A stretch of 64,000 nt of DNA from Lachnospiraceae bacterium (GTDB lineage Bacteria; Bacillota; Clostridia; Lachnospirales; Lachnospiraceae), in the NCBI GenBank assembly GCA_031280955.1, contig JAITGA010000023.1, positions 124,001-188,000 of the forward strand, written 5' to 3'. The notes beneath the pieces were generated by a model. It worked only from the letters and a program-made list of their open reading frames with translations. It ran no database searches and was not told the origin of the DNA. The stretch's first letter is position 1. Each line of letters opens with the position of its first letter. Positions 37,505-46,300 of the stretch are shown piece after piece. Made by a program: the position numbers and the translations under genes.

Positions 37505-38592
37505 GCGCTAATAGCCTTTTCCATGTTTGGTAATTTCTTTACAATTTGATTTTCTTCTCTATCATGAATAATGTTTGCTTCAATATGTGGTTTCATCGCT
37601 TTTGCTACAGCTTTTATTACAGGTACTATAACAGTATTGCCAAACTGTTTATATGCCTGTGTGTCAGAAACAATAATTCTGAACGAATCATCAAACCCCA
37701 TTAATCTTGCGCACTCTCTTGGAGTTAAACGGCGCGGATTATTCCCTTCACCCCTCGAAATTAAGATTTCTGAACCATCTTTGTAATATCTTGCAGATAA
37801 AGTTCGTGCTGTATCATTTCTTCCAACAAGACCATAACCAAACCCATTACCTCTGGCTTTGTGTTTGGCGGCATATTCTTGTAGATATTGCCACAAGCGG
37901 TCAGATAAAATGTACTTTGATTGGACTTTTCCTTTTTCTGTTGTGTATGGCTCACAGGAATTTTCCGTATGGTAATTTTCCGTACCATCCTCGGGGTGTA
38001 AAATGTTTTGCAAAACTGGAAACTCATTAGGTATCTCTAGGTTATCCCATGTAAAAGTGGTTGGATTTTTGAATCCAACTATAATAATGCGTTCTCTATG
38101 TTGGGGTACCCAAGGCTTTCCATCAATAACCTTCCAAAAAATTTGATATTTTAACTCTTTTTCTAAAACCTCTTTAATGACCTTAAATGTTTGACCACGA
38201 TTATGTGATATGAGATTTTTTACGTTTTCAAGTAAAAAGGCTTTGGGCTTCTTATCCGCTATAATCCGCGCCACATCAAAAAACAATGTACCCTGAGTAG
38301 TACACGCAAACCCGTGCGGGCGACCAAGGGCATTTTTTTTAGAAACTCCGGCAATCGAAAATGGTTGGCATGGAAATCCAGCTAGTAAAACATCATGTTC
38401 CGGAATATCCTCTGTTGGATAATCGACAATGTCGCCAATGAATTTTTCATCTGCTCCAAAATTAGCTTGGTAGGTATTTTTTGACCACTTGTTCCATTCA
38501 CTTGAAAAAACACAACGACCACCAATTGATTCAAAACCTAATCGGATGCCGCCTATGCCAGCAAATAAATCAATGAATGTAAAATCAGCCAT
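37501..38592 (-). CDS. DNA cytosine-C5 methyltransferase, Dcm/EcoRII-like
   Basis: 363 residues. Motif [13 protein letters not shown], catalytic GFPCQPFS (about residue 74), ENV (about 121) and QHRERI (about 166) are in order. The late segment [20 protein letters not shown] is typical of Dcm-like enzymes. With the EcoRII-type nuclease it forms a complete system, probably recognising CCWGG or a close variant (inference). GGAG precedes the ATG; a promoter with an adjacent LexA-like box lies upstream. Confidence 0.92.
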   Translation of the reverse strand: MADFTFIDLFAGIGGIRLGFESIGGRCVFSSEWNKWSKNTYQANFGADEKFIGDIVDYPTEDIPEHDVLLAGFPCQPFSIAGVSKKNALGRPHGFACTTQGTLFFDVARIIADKKPKAFLLENVKNLISHNRGQTFKVIKEVLEKELKYQIFWKVIDGKPWVPQHRERIIIVGFKNPTTFTWDNLEIPNEFPVLQNILHPEDGTENYHTENSCEPYTTEKGKVQSKYILSDRLWQYLQEYAAKHKARGNGFGYGLVGRNDTARTLSARYYKDGSEILISRGEGNNPRRLTPRECARLMGFDDSFRIIVSDTQAYKQFGNTVIVPVIKAVAKAMKPHIEANIIHDREENQIVKKLPNMEKAISA

Positions 38593-38619
38593 ATATAATC
38601 TCCATCTAAGTATTTAATA

Positions 38620-38661
38620 GAACATTTGTTTGATTGTATCATATGTTTATAGTATTTTCAA
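38620..38661 (-). promoter_or_regulatory. promoter and LexA-like box of the EcoRII/Dcm-like module
   Basis: Minus-strand TTGAAA (38661-38656), 17-nt spacer, TACAAT (38638-38633), then directly CAAACAAATGTTC (38632-38620). Read on the other strand this is GAACATTTGTTTG, the same kind of box as in the other two R-M promoters, here covering the transcription start. Confidence 0.65.
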
Positions 38662-38702
38662 CTAAAATAATGTTAATTTTACCTTAATTTGATATTCGCA
38701 CA

Positions 38703-38743
38703 GCTCGCAATGACCGCACACAGGGTTTTCCGTATTTATTACC
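38703..38743. repeat. dispersed palindromic repeat, partial copy D
   Basis: GCTCGCAATGACCGCACACAGGGTTTTC followed by TATTTAT (written here in parts of the same run) matches the 3' half of copy B; the 5' hairpin arm is missing. It touches the 3' end of the dehydrogenase gene. Confidence 0.65.
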
Positions 38744-39773
38744 CTGCCATCACCACTCCCCATGCGTACTCTTCCGCCGCCTGGTATGTGCTGATTCCTT
38801 TTTCCTCTGCCAGAGCAAGTATCCGCAAGGTGGTGTCATATATCTTGTCTACCTGTTCATTTACCCGCCCCACATCATAGCTGCCGGTAATTTCCATGCC
38901 ACAATTGATGACCCCGCCGGCATTGATGATATAATCGGGCAGATAGAGGATGCCCATCTGCGCCAAGGCTTTCCCGGCGGCGGCATCGACGAGGACATTA
39001 TTGGCAGCTCCTGCCACCAGACGGCATTTGAGTGAAACGGCGTTGGTTGAGCTAATAACCGCACCAAGAGCGCAAGGGGCAAAAATATCACACTCGGTGG
39101 TCAACAGCTCATCGCCACTGATGGCGATTGCCCCAAGGGTATCTACCACCTCATCTACTTTGGCACGGTCGATGTCGTATACCTTGATAATCGCACCCTC
39201 ATTTGCCAGATAGTTGCACAGTTTCCGCCCGACACTACCGATACCTTGGACTACCACCGTTTTTCCTTCGAGTGAATCAGAAGCAAAGCACTTACTCGCC
39301 CCCGCTTTCATTCCCATATAAACGCCGCGAGCAGTAAAGGGAGCAGGATTGCCGCTGATTGCCGGCGTTCCCACCACATACTCGCTGACCTCGTTGATCA
39401 TTGCCACATCAGTTTCACTAATATTGACATCCTCGGCGGTATAATATTTACCCCCCAGAGAATTGATGAAATGAGCATATGAATGAAAAAATTCTCGTGA
39501 CTTTAGCTTCGCCGGATCACCGATTATAACCGCCTTGCCGCCGCCAAGACCCAGACCTGCTGCCGCATTTTTCATTGTCATTCCCTGTGAAAGTCGCAGT
39601 ACATCGAACAAAGCCTCTTCCTCGTTTCCATAATTCCAAAAACGAGTCCCCCCAAGCGCCGGTCCGAGGGTTGTGTCATGAATGGCGATAATCGCTTGCA
39701 ATCCCACTGCCTCATCACGGACAAAAACGATTTGCTCATGACCGTATGCCTTCATTTGTTCAAGTGTGTTCAT
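38739..39773 (-). CDS. branched-chain amino acid (leucine-type) dehydrogenase
   Basis: 344 residues of the Glu/Leu/Phe/Val dehydrogenase family, NAD-linked. The catalytic Lys segment GLGLGGGKAVIIGDP and the Rossmann motif VVQGIGSVGRKL are clear. Length and TLGPALGGTRFW at the N-terminus fit leucine dehydrogenase best; valine or phenylalanine specificity is possible. It deaminates the amino acid to the keto acid, often feeding branched-chain fatty acid synthesis. AGGAGGC lies upstream. Confidence 0.9.
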   Translation of the reverse strand: MNTLEQMKAYGHEQIVFVRDEAVGLQAIIAIHDTTLGPALGGTRFWNYGNEEEALFDVLRLSQGMTMKNAAAGLGLGGGKAVIIGDPAKLKSREFFHSYAHFINSLGGKYYTAEDVNISETDVAMINEVSEYVVGTPAISGNPAPFTARGVYMGMKAGASKCFASDSLEGKTVVVQGIGSVGRKLCNYLANEGAIIKVYDIDRAKVDEVVDTLGAIAISGDELLTTECDIFAPCALGAVISSTNAVSLKCRLVAGAANNVLVDAAAGKALAQMGILYLPDYIINAGGVINCGMEITGSYDVGRVNEQVDKIYDTTLRILALAEEKGISTYQAAEEYAWGVVMAG

Positions 39774-39800
39774 GTTGCCTCCTTGGGTGGGGGTGTAAAA

Positions 39801-40289
39801 TTACACCCGCTGATAGCACAAAAAGTAATACGAAACATCAAAATACGTCTGTTCCTCGCTGTCACCGGTGATTTTCCACTCGGGTAAACTATCGAGGTCG
39901 GGAAAATACGAATCCGCATCATAAGTATAATCAATCATCGTGATGTGTGCGGTATCACAATAAGGAAGCATCAGCCGATAAACACTTTCACCACCGATGA
40001 TAAATATATCCTCACGAGGGTATTTTGCCAACTCTTCAAGTAAGCTCTCCAAATCGTGGACGATATGCGCCCCTTTTACCTGCAAGTCATGGTTATGGGA
40101 AAGAATTATGTTAGTACGTCCTTTAAGCGGTTGCCCTCCGGGAAAAGTAGCAAGAGTTTTCCGCCCCAATACCACCACTTTGCCCATCGTTTCACTCTGA
40201 AAAAAGCGATGGTCGGCGGGAATCCTAATCAGCAAATCGCCTTTATTACCAATCGCCCAGTTTTTATCCACAGCAGCAATGATGTTCAT
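39801..40289 (-). CDS. folA: dihydrofolate reductase
   Basis: 162 residues, normal length. NIIAAVDKNWAIGNKGDLL, VVVLGRKT and IFIIGGESVY are diagnostic. Regenerates tetrahydrofolate after ThyA, whose gene lies 12 nt upstream. A GGGTGTAA/TTACACCC palindrome (39790-39808) covers its stop codon. Confidence 0.95.
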   Translation of the reverse strand: MNIIAAVDKNWAIGNKGDLLIRIPADHRFFQSETMGKVVVLGRKTLATFPGGQPLKGRTNIILSHNHDLQVKGAHIVHDLESLLEELAKYPREDIFIIGGESVYRLMLPYCDTAHITMIDYTYDADSYFPDLDSLPEWKITGDSEEQTYFDVSYYFLCYQRV

Positions 40290-40301
40290 CTTAGGTCTCC
40301 T

Positions 40302-41147
40302 CTATATCGCAATTGGTATATTTTCCACCTGCGGTCCGGTTTCGTAGCCATCAACAGCGACATCATGACGGGTAAACTGGTAAAAATCCTTGATTTCCGG
40401 GTTGAGCCGAAATACCGGCGGCGGAAAAGGAGTCCGGGTAATCAATTCCTCGACAATCGGAATATGGCGGTCATAAATATGGGCATCAGCGATTACATGG
40501 ACGAACTCACCCACTGCCATCTCGCAAACCTGCGCCAGCATATGTATCAAAACTGCATATTGAACAACATTCCAGTTGTTGGCGGCGAGGATATCCTGCG
40601 ACCGCTGCTGTAGGATCGCATTGAGGGTGAGCTTCCCCTCTTTTTCCTGGGTAACATTGAAAGTCACCCCATGAGCGCAGGGATAGAGATTCATTTCGTG
40701 CAAATCCTCATGTACATAAATATTGGTCATGATACGGCGGCTAAAGGGATTGGTCTTTAGGTCATGGATAACCCTGTCAACTTGATCCATCATTCCCTCC
40801 GGGTAGCGGTGCTTGATACCCATTTGATAGCCATATGCCTTGCCAATCGACCCGCTTTCATCAGCCCATTCATCCCAAATGCGACTGTGCAAATCATTGA
40901 CATTGTTTGATTTCGCCTGCCATATCCAAAGCAGCTCATCGGTCGCGCTTTTGAGTGCCGTCCGCCTAAGGGTGAGAAGCGGAAACTCTGCCGCCAAATC
41001 ATAACGATTCACGACCCCGAAGCGTTTAATCGTGTAAGCACTCGTGCCATCTACCCAGCGCGGACGCACTTTTTCACCTGCGGTACTAGTACCGTTGGCA
41101 AGGATATCCTTGCACATATTGATAAAAATATGATCTGCCTGACTCAC
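40302..41147 (-). CDS. thyA: thymidylate synthase
   Basis: 281 residues starting at GTG 41147: GGAGG lies eight bases upstream and the GTGA overlaps the stop of the TraX-like gene. An ATG at 41162 is less well placed. The catalytic Cys is in YPCAHGVTF (about residue 157), followed by QQRSQDILAANNWN. Makes dTMP from dUMP with methylene-tetrahydrofolate, giving dihydrofolate for FolA. The sequence diverges somewhat from the usual LPPCH motif. Confidence 0.92.
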   Translation of the reverse strand: MSQADHIFINMCKDILANGTSTAGEKVRPRWVDGTSAYTIKRFGVVNRYDLAAEFPLLTLRRTALKSATDELLWIWQAKSNNVNDLHSRIWDEWADESGSIGKAYGYQMGIKHRYPEGMMDQVDRVIHDLKTNPFSRRIMTNIYVHEDLHEMNLYPCAHGVTFNVTQEKEGKLTLNAILQQRSQDILAANNWNVVQYAVLIHMLAQVCEMAVGEFVHVIADAHIYDRHIPIVEELITRTPFPPPVFRLNPEIKDFYQFTRHDVAVDGYETGPQVENIPIAI

Positions 41148-41893
41148 AGCCAAAACCTCCATACCCAGTATATGATGAGTAAATGCGCAGGGTAAAATAC
41201 GTAAAACAGGTATTTGACTCCCCACCCTCTTTTTCCGTTATACAGAAGCGGCAGGATAAAACCCGGTAAAGTGGCTACCCGCCAACTCTGTGAAATATAA
41301 CTGAAAGCCACATATCCCGCCGGTTGTGCCACCCAGCCAAGCGGACGGAAAAGGTAAAGCGTAAGGACGAGTGCCACGCCGCGGTAGCTATAATCGGTGT
41401 TCAAAAGATGAGCCGTCACCCCTGCCGCCGTGACAATCAAAAACCAAAGCAACAGATGAGCCACCCTTGCGGGATATCTTTTTTTCGCTTCTTCCATCCC
41501 CCACATTGCCATGAAAGCGATTAGCAAAGTGTAAAAGATGTTGAGTGACTCCGTAAATCCCCAAAACGCATAACGGAACGGATACTGCGAAAGGAGGGCG
41601 AAAATAAAGAGGCGTAAAGCATATTTTGCGTGGCTTTTGGTATGAAAAAAGCCCTCAACCAACAAAAAGCAAAAAATCGGGAAAGCAAGGCGGCCGATGT
41701 TGCGCATGATTCGGTAAATCGAAAACCAAGTCTCGAAATCCATCTGTTCCGGAACTAAGTACTCCATCTCCGGCAAACGAAGCCATATCCCCAAGCCAAT
41801 ATGGTCTATCAACATCGCCGTGACGGCGATGATTTTAAGGCTACTGCCTGACAGACATTTACAAGCTTCCCAAATCTTATCTATCCTATTCAT
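41144..41893 (-). CDS. TraX-like membrane protein
   Basis: 249 residues, about eight membrane helices. IIAVTAMLIDHIGLGIW and RNIGRLAFPIFCFLLVEGF are typical of TraX family proteins, named after the F-plasmid pilin acetylase but common as chromosomal membrane proteins in Clostridia, where they are probably acyltransferases. It overlaps thyA and sigH by 4 nt on each side, so it is part of this operon. Confidence 0.85.
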   Translation of the reverse strand: MNRIDKIWEACKCLSGSSLKIIAVTAMLIDHIGLGIWLRLPEMEYLVPEQMDFETWFSIYRIMRNIGRLAFPIFCFLLVEGFFHTKSHAKYALRLFIFALLSQYPFRYAFWGFTESLNIFYTLLIAFMAMWGMEEAKKRYPARVAHLLLWFLIVTAAGVTAHLLNTDYSYRGVALVLTLYLFRPLGWVAQPAGYVAFSYISQSWRVATLPGFILPLLYNGKRGWGVKYLFYVFYPAHLLIIYWVWRFWL

Positions 41894-42507
41894 AATACCC
41901 GTTTCAACTTCATTTTTATCCGCTGTAAGGCATTGTCCGTTGATTTGGAATCCCTGCCGAGGATACGGGCAATTTCCACGTATCCCAGTCCAATCAAGAA
42001 AAGGTCGAGTACCTGCCGCTCAAAGCCGCTAAGCTCTTTTTCGATAATTTCTTCCAATTCTTCAACGTTTTCACGGGCAATCAGCAACTGCTCCGGATTT
42101 TGCATCTCCGGCGGTGCAGTCTTGTCGATCAGCCCTGTTTTGCCATCGTCTCCCAACCTGCCGCTTTCATCGGACGAATAGAGGGAAACATAGTTATTGA
42201 GGGGAATATGTTTTTGCCTGTGTGATGATTTGATCGCATCATACATTTGCCTGGACACGCACAAATCAGCAAAAGTGAAAAAACTGGCATCACGGCCGCT
42301 GTCATAATTACGTATCGCTTTGAGAAGTCCAATCATTCCCTCTTGAATCAAATCCTCCTCATCCGCTCCCAAAAGGAACATTGAACGTGCCTTACCACGC
42401 ACCAATCCCTTGTATTTTTCCATGATATGGTTTTCAATCTGCGTTTCACCATCACGAAGACGTATAATGAGTTCCTCGTCAGAATGGTTGATATAATCAG
42501 ATGTCAT
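41890..42507 (-). CDS. sigH: RNA polymerase sigma factor SigH
   Basis: 205 residues. Region 2 (EEDLIQEGMIGLLKAIRNYD, then FADLCVSRQMYDAI) and the C-terminal region 4 (GLGYVEIARILGRDSKSTDN) match sigma-H of spore formers, which directs early sporulation and stationary-phase genes. Location just downstream of rlmB is the usual clostridial order. Its presence does not prove sporulation. Confidence 0.9.
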   Translation of the reverse strand: MTSDYINHSDEELIIRLRDGETQIENHIMEKYKGLVRGKARSMFLLGADEEDLIQEGMIGLLKAIRNYDSGRDASFFTFADLCVSRQMYDAIKSSHRQKHIPLNNYVSLYSSDESGRLGDDGKTGLIDKTAPPEMQNPEQLLIARENVEELEEIIEKELSGFERQVLDLFLIGLGYVEIARILGRDSKSTDNALQRIKMKLKRVL

Positions 42508-42520
42508 GATCGCTCTCCGT

Positions 42521-43309
42521 TCAGATGACCCTCACACCTCTTTGTCGTCGCACCTCATAAGCAAGGACGGAAGCTGCAACCGAAGAGTTGAGTGAATCAA
42601 TTTCTCCATTCATCGGAATGGCGGCAGAGTGGTCACATTTTTCTTTTACCAGACGGCTGACACCCTCTCCCTCGCTGCCAATAACCAGACCGACCGAGTC
42701 AGTCATGTCTACATCATACATCACCGTACCCTGCATATCGGCACAAACAAGCCAAATTCCTTCTTTTTGCAAATCTGCCATCGTCCGGGTTAGATTGGTG
42801 ACTTTGGCAACGGGAGTATGAAAGATAGCTCCTGCCGAAGCCCGGGCGACTGCAGCGGTCAAGCCTACGGCTCTGTTCTTGGGGATTACTACCCCATGCG
42901 CGCCGACTACATTGGCGGTACGGATTATCGCCCCCAGATTGTGGGGGTCGGCAATTCCGTCCAGTAAGAGAATGAACGGCGGTTCGCCTTTTTCCTCGGC
43001 AATAGCAAGAATATCTGCCACTTCCACATAATGATAGGCGGCAACACGGGCAATCACTCCCTGATGGCGTCCGGTAGGTGATAGTTGGTCGAGCCGTTCT
43101 TTTTTGACGAAACTTACCATCGTATCATGCTTTTTTGCTTCACGGCGAATCGACAAAATAGCACCATCCTGTGAGCGGTCGAGGATAAAGAGCTTGTCGA
43201 TGGTCGCTCCTTTTCGAAAAGCCTCAAGAACAGGATTACGCCCCTCGATCAATGATTCGCCCACATTCGGCTCATTTGCTTCACTTTTTCCCAATTTGTC
43301 ATCGTTCAT
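42521..43309 (-). CDS. rlmB: 23S rRNA guanosine-2251 2'-O-methyltransferase (TrmH/SpoU family)
   Basis: 262 residues from ATG 43309, which shares one base with the stop of the SDR gene. An N-terminal L30e-like RNA-binding domain begins LIEGRNPVLEAF. The knotted SPOUT domain contains LLDGIADPHNLGAIIRTA, IGSEGEGVS and IPMNGEIDSLNSSVAASV. Confidence 0.92.
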   Translation of the reverse strand: MNDDKLGKSEANEPNVGESLIEGRNPVLEAFRKGATIDKLFILDRSQDGAILSIRREAKKHDTMVSFVKKERLDQLSPTGRHQGVIARVAAYHYVEVADILAIAEEKGEPPFILLLDGIADPHNLGAIIRTANVVGAHGVVIPKNRAVGLTAAVARASAGAIFHTPVAKVTNLTRTMADLQKEGIWLVCADMQGTVMYDVDMTDSVGLVIGSEGEGVSRLVKEKCDHSAAIPMNGEIDSLNSSVAASVLAYEVRRQRGVRVI

Positions 43310-44076
43310 CAGAAACCTATCAGTCCGCCGCCGTCTACGGGCAGGCATACTCCGGTAATATATGAGGCGGCATCACTGCAAAGGAACACATGAGCCATCC
43401 CGATGTTGAGGGGGTCGCCGATTTTTTGAAGCGGAATCCGTCCCAATATTTTGCTTTGTCTTAACTCGTCACCGGCAGTAGCACGGCGATACATTTCCGT
43501 ATCAATCCATCCCGGGGCAACGGCGTTCACACGGATTCCGTATGGACCTCCCTCGGAAGCCAGAGTCCGCATCAAACCCAGGTATCCTGCCTTGGCGGCA
43601 GCATAACCTGACACTTGTGTCAAACCAAGAAAACTTGCCATGCTGGCTTGAAATACGATGCTGCCGCTTCCTTTGGTCATCATATGCGAGTACACCGCCT
43701 TGGTAAGGGCAAACGCTCCGATTAGATGGACATTGAGTACATTTTCAAAATCAGCTACTGTCATCTCTTCAATCGGCTTTTTGCAATGATTCCCGGCATT
43801 ATTGATTAAAATATCAACTGTTCCCATTTGGGCGAGAACTTCCTTCACGATCGGCTCGGCATTGTCAGTGACAGTAATGTCATAAGGCAAAAAGACAACC
43901 CTGTCACCATATTCTGACAGTGCTTTTCGCCCCGTTTCGTCTTCGAGACTGAGTACACAGACTCTGGCACCGGCACCGACGAGACATTTGGTGATTGCCA
44001 GACCCAAACCGGTCGATCCGCCGGTCACAATCGCATTTTTTCCTTCAAGGGAGAAGTACTTCGTTGTATCGAACAT
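43309..44076 (-). CDS. short-chain dehydrogenase/reductase, gluconate 5-dehydrogenase-like
   Basis: 255 residues. TGGSTGLG cofactor loop, NNAG, and the catalytic Tyr-Lys in GYAAAKAG (about residue 157). FSLEGKNAIVTG and RIPLQKIGDP resemble gluconate 5-dehydrogenase and 2-deoxygluconate dehydrogenase relatives; the substrate is uncertain. Coupled by 1 nt to rlmB. Confidence 0.85.
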   Translation of the reverse strand: MFDTTKYFSLEGKNAIVTGGSTGLGLAITKCLVGAGARVCVLSLEDETGRKALSEYGDRVVFLPYDITVTDNAEPIVKEVLAQMGTVDILINNAGNHCKKPIEEMTVADFENVLNVHLIGAFALTKAVYSHMMTKGSGSIVFQASMASFLGLTQVSGYAAAKAGYLGLMRTLASEGGPYGIRVNAVAPGWIDTEMYRRATAGDELRQSKILGRIPLQKIGDPLNIGMAHVFLCSDAASYITGVCLPVDGGGLIGF

Positions 44077-44164
44077 GTTTTACCTCTTTTCTTGGTGAGA
44101 GTTTTGGTATATTATATCATTAACAGATGTTTTGGGAAAGAAGATAATGAGGATGGTGACGACG

Positions 44165-44863
44165 ATGAAGAATGAAATGTTTGAAACTATCAGTCAGCGC
44201 AAATCAGTCAGAAAATATAACTTAGAGCCGCTAAAAGAAGAAGCAATGGAAAATGTCCGTGAGTTGATTGCGAATGTTAAGCCGCTTTATCCCGATATCG
44301 CTTATTCTGTCGCCATCACTGACAAAACCAAGGGTATGTTTAACATCAAAGCTCCGCACTATCTGATATTTACCAGTGAAGAAAAAAAGGGAGCAGCGGA
44401 AAACATCGGCTTTGTCGGGCAGCAGTTGGATTTGAAGCTCTCAGCGAAAGGGTATGGCACTTGTTGGTTGGGCGGGTCAAAACCGCAGGATAAGGACAGT
44501 TCTCCTTTGCCGCCGATGCTTTGTATGGCTTTTGGTGAATCTGTCGGCTCACCACATCGTACCCACAGCGAGTTTAAGCGCAAACCGCTGGCGGAAATCA
44601 GCAGCGGTACTGATGAGCGTTTGGAGGCGGCCCGACTTGCACCTAGTGGCATGAACCAGCAAAACTGGTTTTTCATCGCCGAAAACAATCAGATTCATTG
44701 TTATCGGAAAAAGACGAAACTAGGATTTACCGCTAAACTAGCCGCTATCGACATCGGTATTGCTATTTGCCATCTTGCGATGGTGAGTGATGAGTTTAGT
44801 TTTTCCGCTCAGGAAAACGTACCCCAAAAGAAGGGTTTTGTCTACGTGGGGACAGTAGGTTGA
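44165..44863 (+). CDS. nitroreductase-family protein
   Basis: 232 residues from ATG 44165; in-frame ATGs at 44147 and 44153 are also possible, and the start is not settled. ISQRKSVRKY at the N-terminus and RLAPSGMNQQNWFF in the second half show a nitroreductase-like FMN fold in the duplicated form. Reaction unknown. It is 6 nt upstream of the MurL gene and probably co-transcribed with it. Confidence 0.8.
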   Translation: MKNEMFETISQRKSVRKYNLEPLKEEAMENVRELIANVKPLYPDIAYSVAITDKTKGMFNIKAPHYLIFTSEEKKGAAENIGFVGQQLDLKLSAKGYGTCWLGGSKPQDKDSSPLPPMLCMAFGESVGSPHRTHSEFKRKPLAEISSGTDERLEAARLAPSGMNQQNWFFIAENNQIHCYRKKTKLGFTAKLAAIDIGIAICHLAMVSDEFSFSAQENVPQKKGFVYVGTVG

Positions 44864-44869
44864 TGTGAT

Positions 44870-46300
44870 ATGGGAAAAAATCAGAAACGATATCATGAAT
44901 ATAATGAAAAGTATCCTCACTTCATTTTTCATGGCTATAGTGTAAAGGATGTTGGCAGCTCCTTACGGGTTGAGTACGATTTTTCCATCCCCGGTTTGGC
45001 TGTGTTCCGACCGCATTGGCTTTTTCCCAAGAGCCGGAGCCACCATCTTGATTGGGACTGTGAAACGCTGGATGAGCTGTTTTTTTCCTTGGGAATGGTG
45101 GAACTCATTAGCTACTGGAAAACCGTTTGCCCGCCGCTGGTGAAGATTTCCTGCCGTCAACTTTCCCCTGAAGCTATCGCTTGGTGGGTCAAGTTCTACC
45201 GCAAGGGTCTGGGGGAGTTCTTTTATGTAAACAGACTGACTCCGGCGAGTGATTTCCTTACCATTGAATGTGATGAAGCTGCTGCGCCAATGAAAAAAGA
45301 GGATAATGGCGGCGGTAAAGACTCGGTTGTTACGAAAAGTAACAACCACGTACTTATTCCCATCGGCGGCGGTAAAGACTCGGTTGTTACTTTGCATCTA
45401 TTACAAAACAAAACCACCCCTTATTGTTACATGATAAATCCGCGCCAAGCCGCCCTTGATACTGTAGCGGCGGCAAATATACCCACGGAAAATATCATTA
45501 CTACCACCCGCACCCTTGACCCGCGGCTACTCACGCTCAACAGGGAGGGGGTTTTCAATGGTCATACTCCTTTTTCGGCGATTGTCGCTTTTTCATCGGT
45601 AATCATTGCTTTTCTTCATGGTATCAGCGATATTGCCCTCTCCAATGAAGCTAGTGCCAATGAACCGACTGTCGCCGATACTGACATCAATCACCAATAC
45701 TCGAAAAGCTATGAGTTTGAATCTGATTTCATCGCTTATGAGTCACGCTATATCGCCTCGGGAGTACGGTATTTCTCCTTTTTACGCCCGCTTTCGGAAC
45801 TGACGATTGCGAAAATTTTTGCAAAACTAATTAAATATCACCCGTTATTTCAAAGTTGTAATGTCGGCAGTAAGAGTAACATCTGGTGTACCAGTTGTTC
45901 CAAATGTCTCTTTGTTTATATTATCTTGTCACCTTTTCTTGTTGATAATGAACTAACAGCTATCTTTGGGCGCAATCTTTTGGATGATGATGATGCCTTA
46001 AAAGACACCTTTGCCGAGTTGATAGGACTGTGTTTCGTCAAACCATTTGAGTGTGTTGGCAGTCTTGCCGAAGTCAGAGCCGCACTTTTTGAATATATCC
46101 GCCATCGTGAAGCAAATGGGTTGCCCTTGCCAAAATTGGTAAATTTTTTCAAGCAAGTTCATTTTTCTGATGATGAGGCAAGCTTGGGTTTTGCGGCTAT
46201 TTGCCGTGGATATAACGAGGAAAACCATTTACCACCGCAGTTTACAGAAATATTAAAGGAGTATATCGAGGATTTCTGCCTTGATAGGATAGTTGAATGA
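44870..46300 (+). CDS. murL: UDP-MurNAc-L-Ala-L-Glu epimerase (MurL-like)
   Basis: 476 residues. The PP-loop GGGKDSVVT and the later WCTSCSKCLFVY match MurL, which in Xanthomonas oryzae turns the L-Glu of UDP-MurNAc-L-Ala-L-Glu into D-Glu using ATP. The ATGA overlap with a MurD-like ligase gene repeats the MurD2-MurL pairing known there. Oddly, the PP-loop appears twice, at about residue 147 and again at about 166; the second, in LIPIGGGKDSVVTLHLL, is the canonical one. If active, it supplies peptidoglycan D-glutamate without glutamate racemase at this step. Confidence 0.8.
   Translation: MGKNQKRYHEYNEKYPHFIFHGYSVKDVGSSLRVEYDFSIPGLAVFRPHWLFPKSRSHHLDWDCETLDELFFSLGMVELISYWKTVCPPLVKISCRQLSPEAIAWWVKFYRKGLGEFFYVNRLTPASDFLTIECDEAAAPMKKEDNGGGKDSVVTKSNNHVLIPIGGGKDSVVTLHLLQNKTTPYCYMINPRQAALDTVAAANIPTENIITTTRTLDPRLLTLNREGVFNGHTPFSAIVAFSSVIIAFLHGISDIALSNEASANEPTVADTDINHQYSKSYEFESDFIAYESRYIASGVRYFSFLRPLSELTIAKIFAKLIKYHPLFQSCNVGSKSNIWCTSCSKCLFVYIILSPFLVDNELTAIFGRNLLDDDDALKDTFAELIGLCFVKPFECVGSLAEVRAALFEYIRHREANGLPLPKLVNFFKQVHFSDDEASLGFAAICRGYNEENHLPPQFTEILKEYIEDFCLDRIVE
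45308..45390. repeat. 26-bp direct repeat and hairpin inside murL
   Basis: Two perfect copies of a 26-bp run starting GGCGGCGGTAAAGACTCGG lie at 45308-45333 and 45365-45390, 57 nt apart. Directly after the first copy GGTTGTTAC-GAAAA-GTAACAACC (45325-45347) forms a 9-bp hairpin. The 57-nt offset keeps the frame and adds 19 residues. Confidence 0.95.

Noticed and set aside
39790-39808. Terminator between the dehydrogenase and folA
   Set aside because: A good palindrome, but without a T-run on the minus strand.
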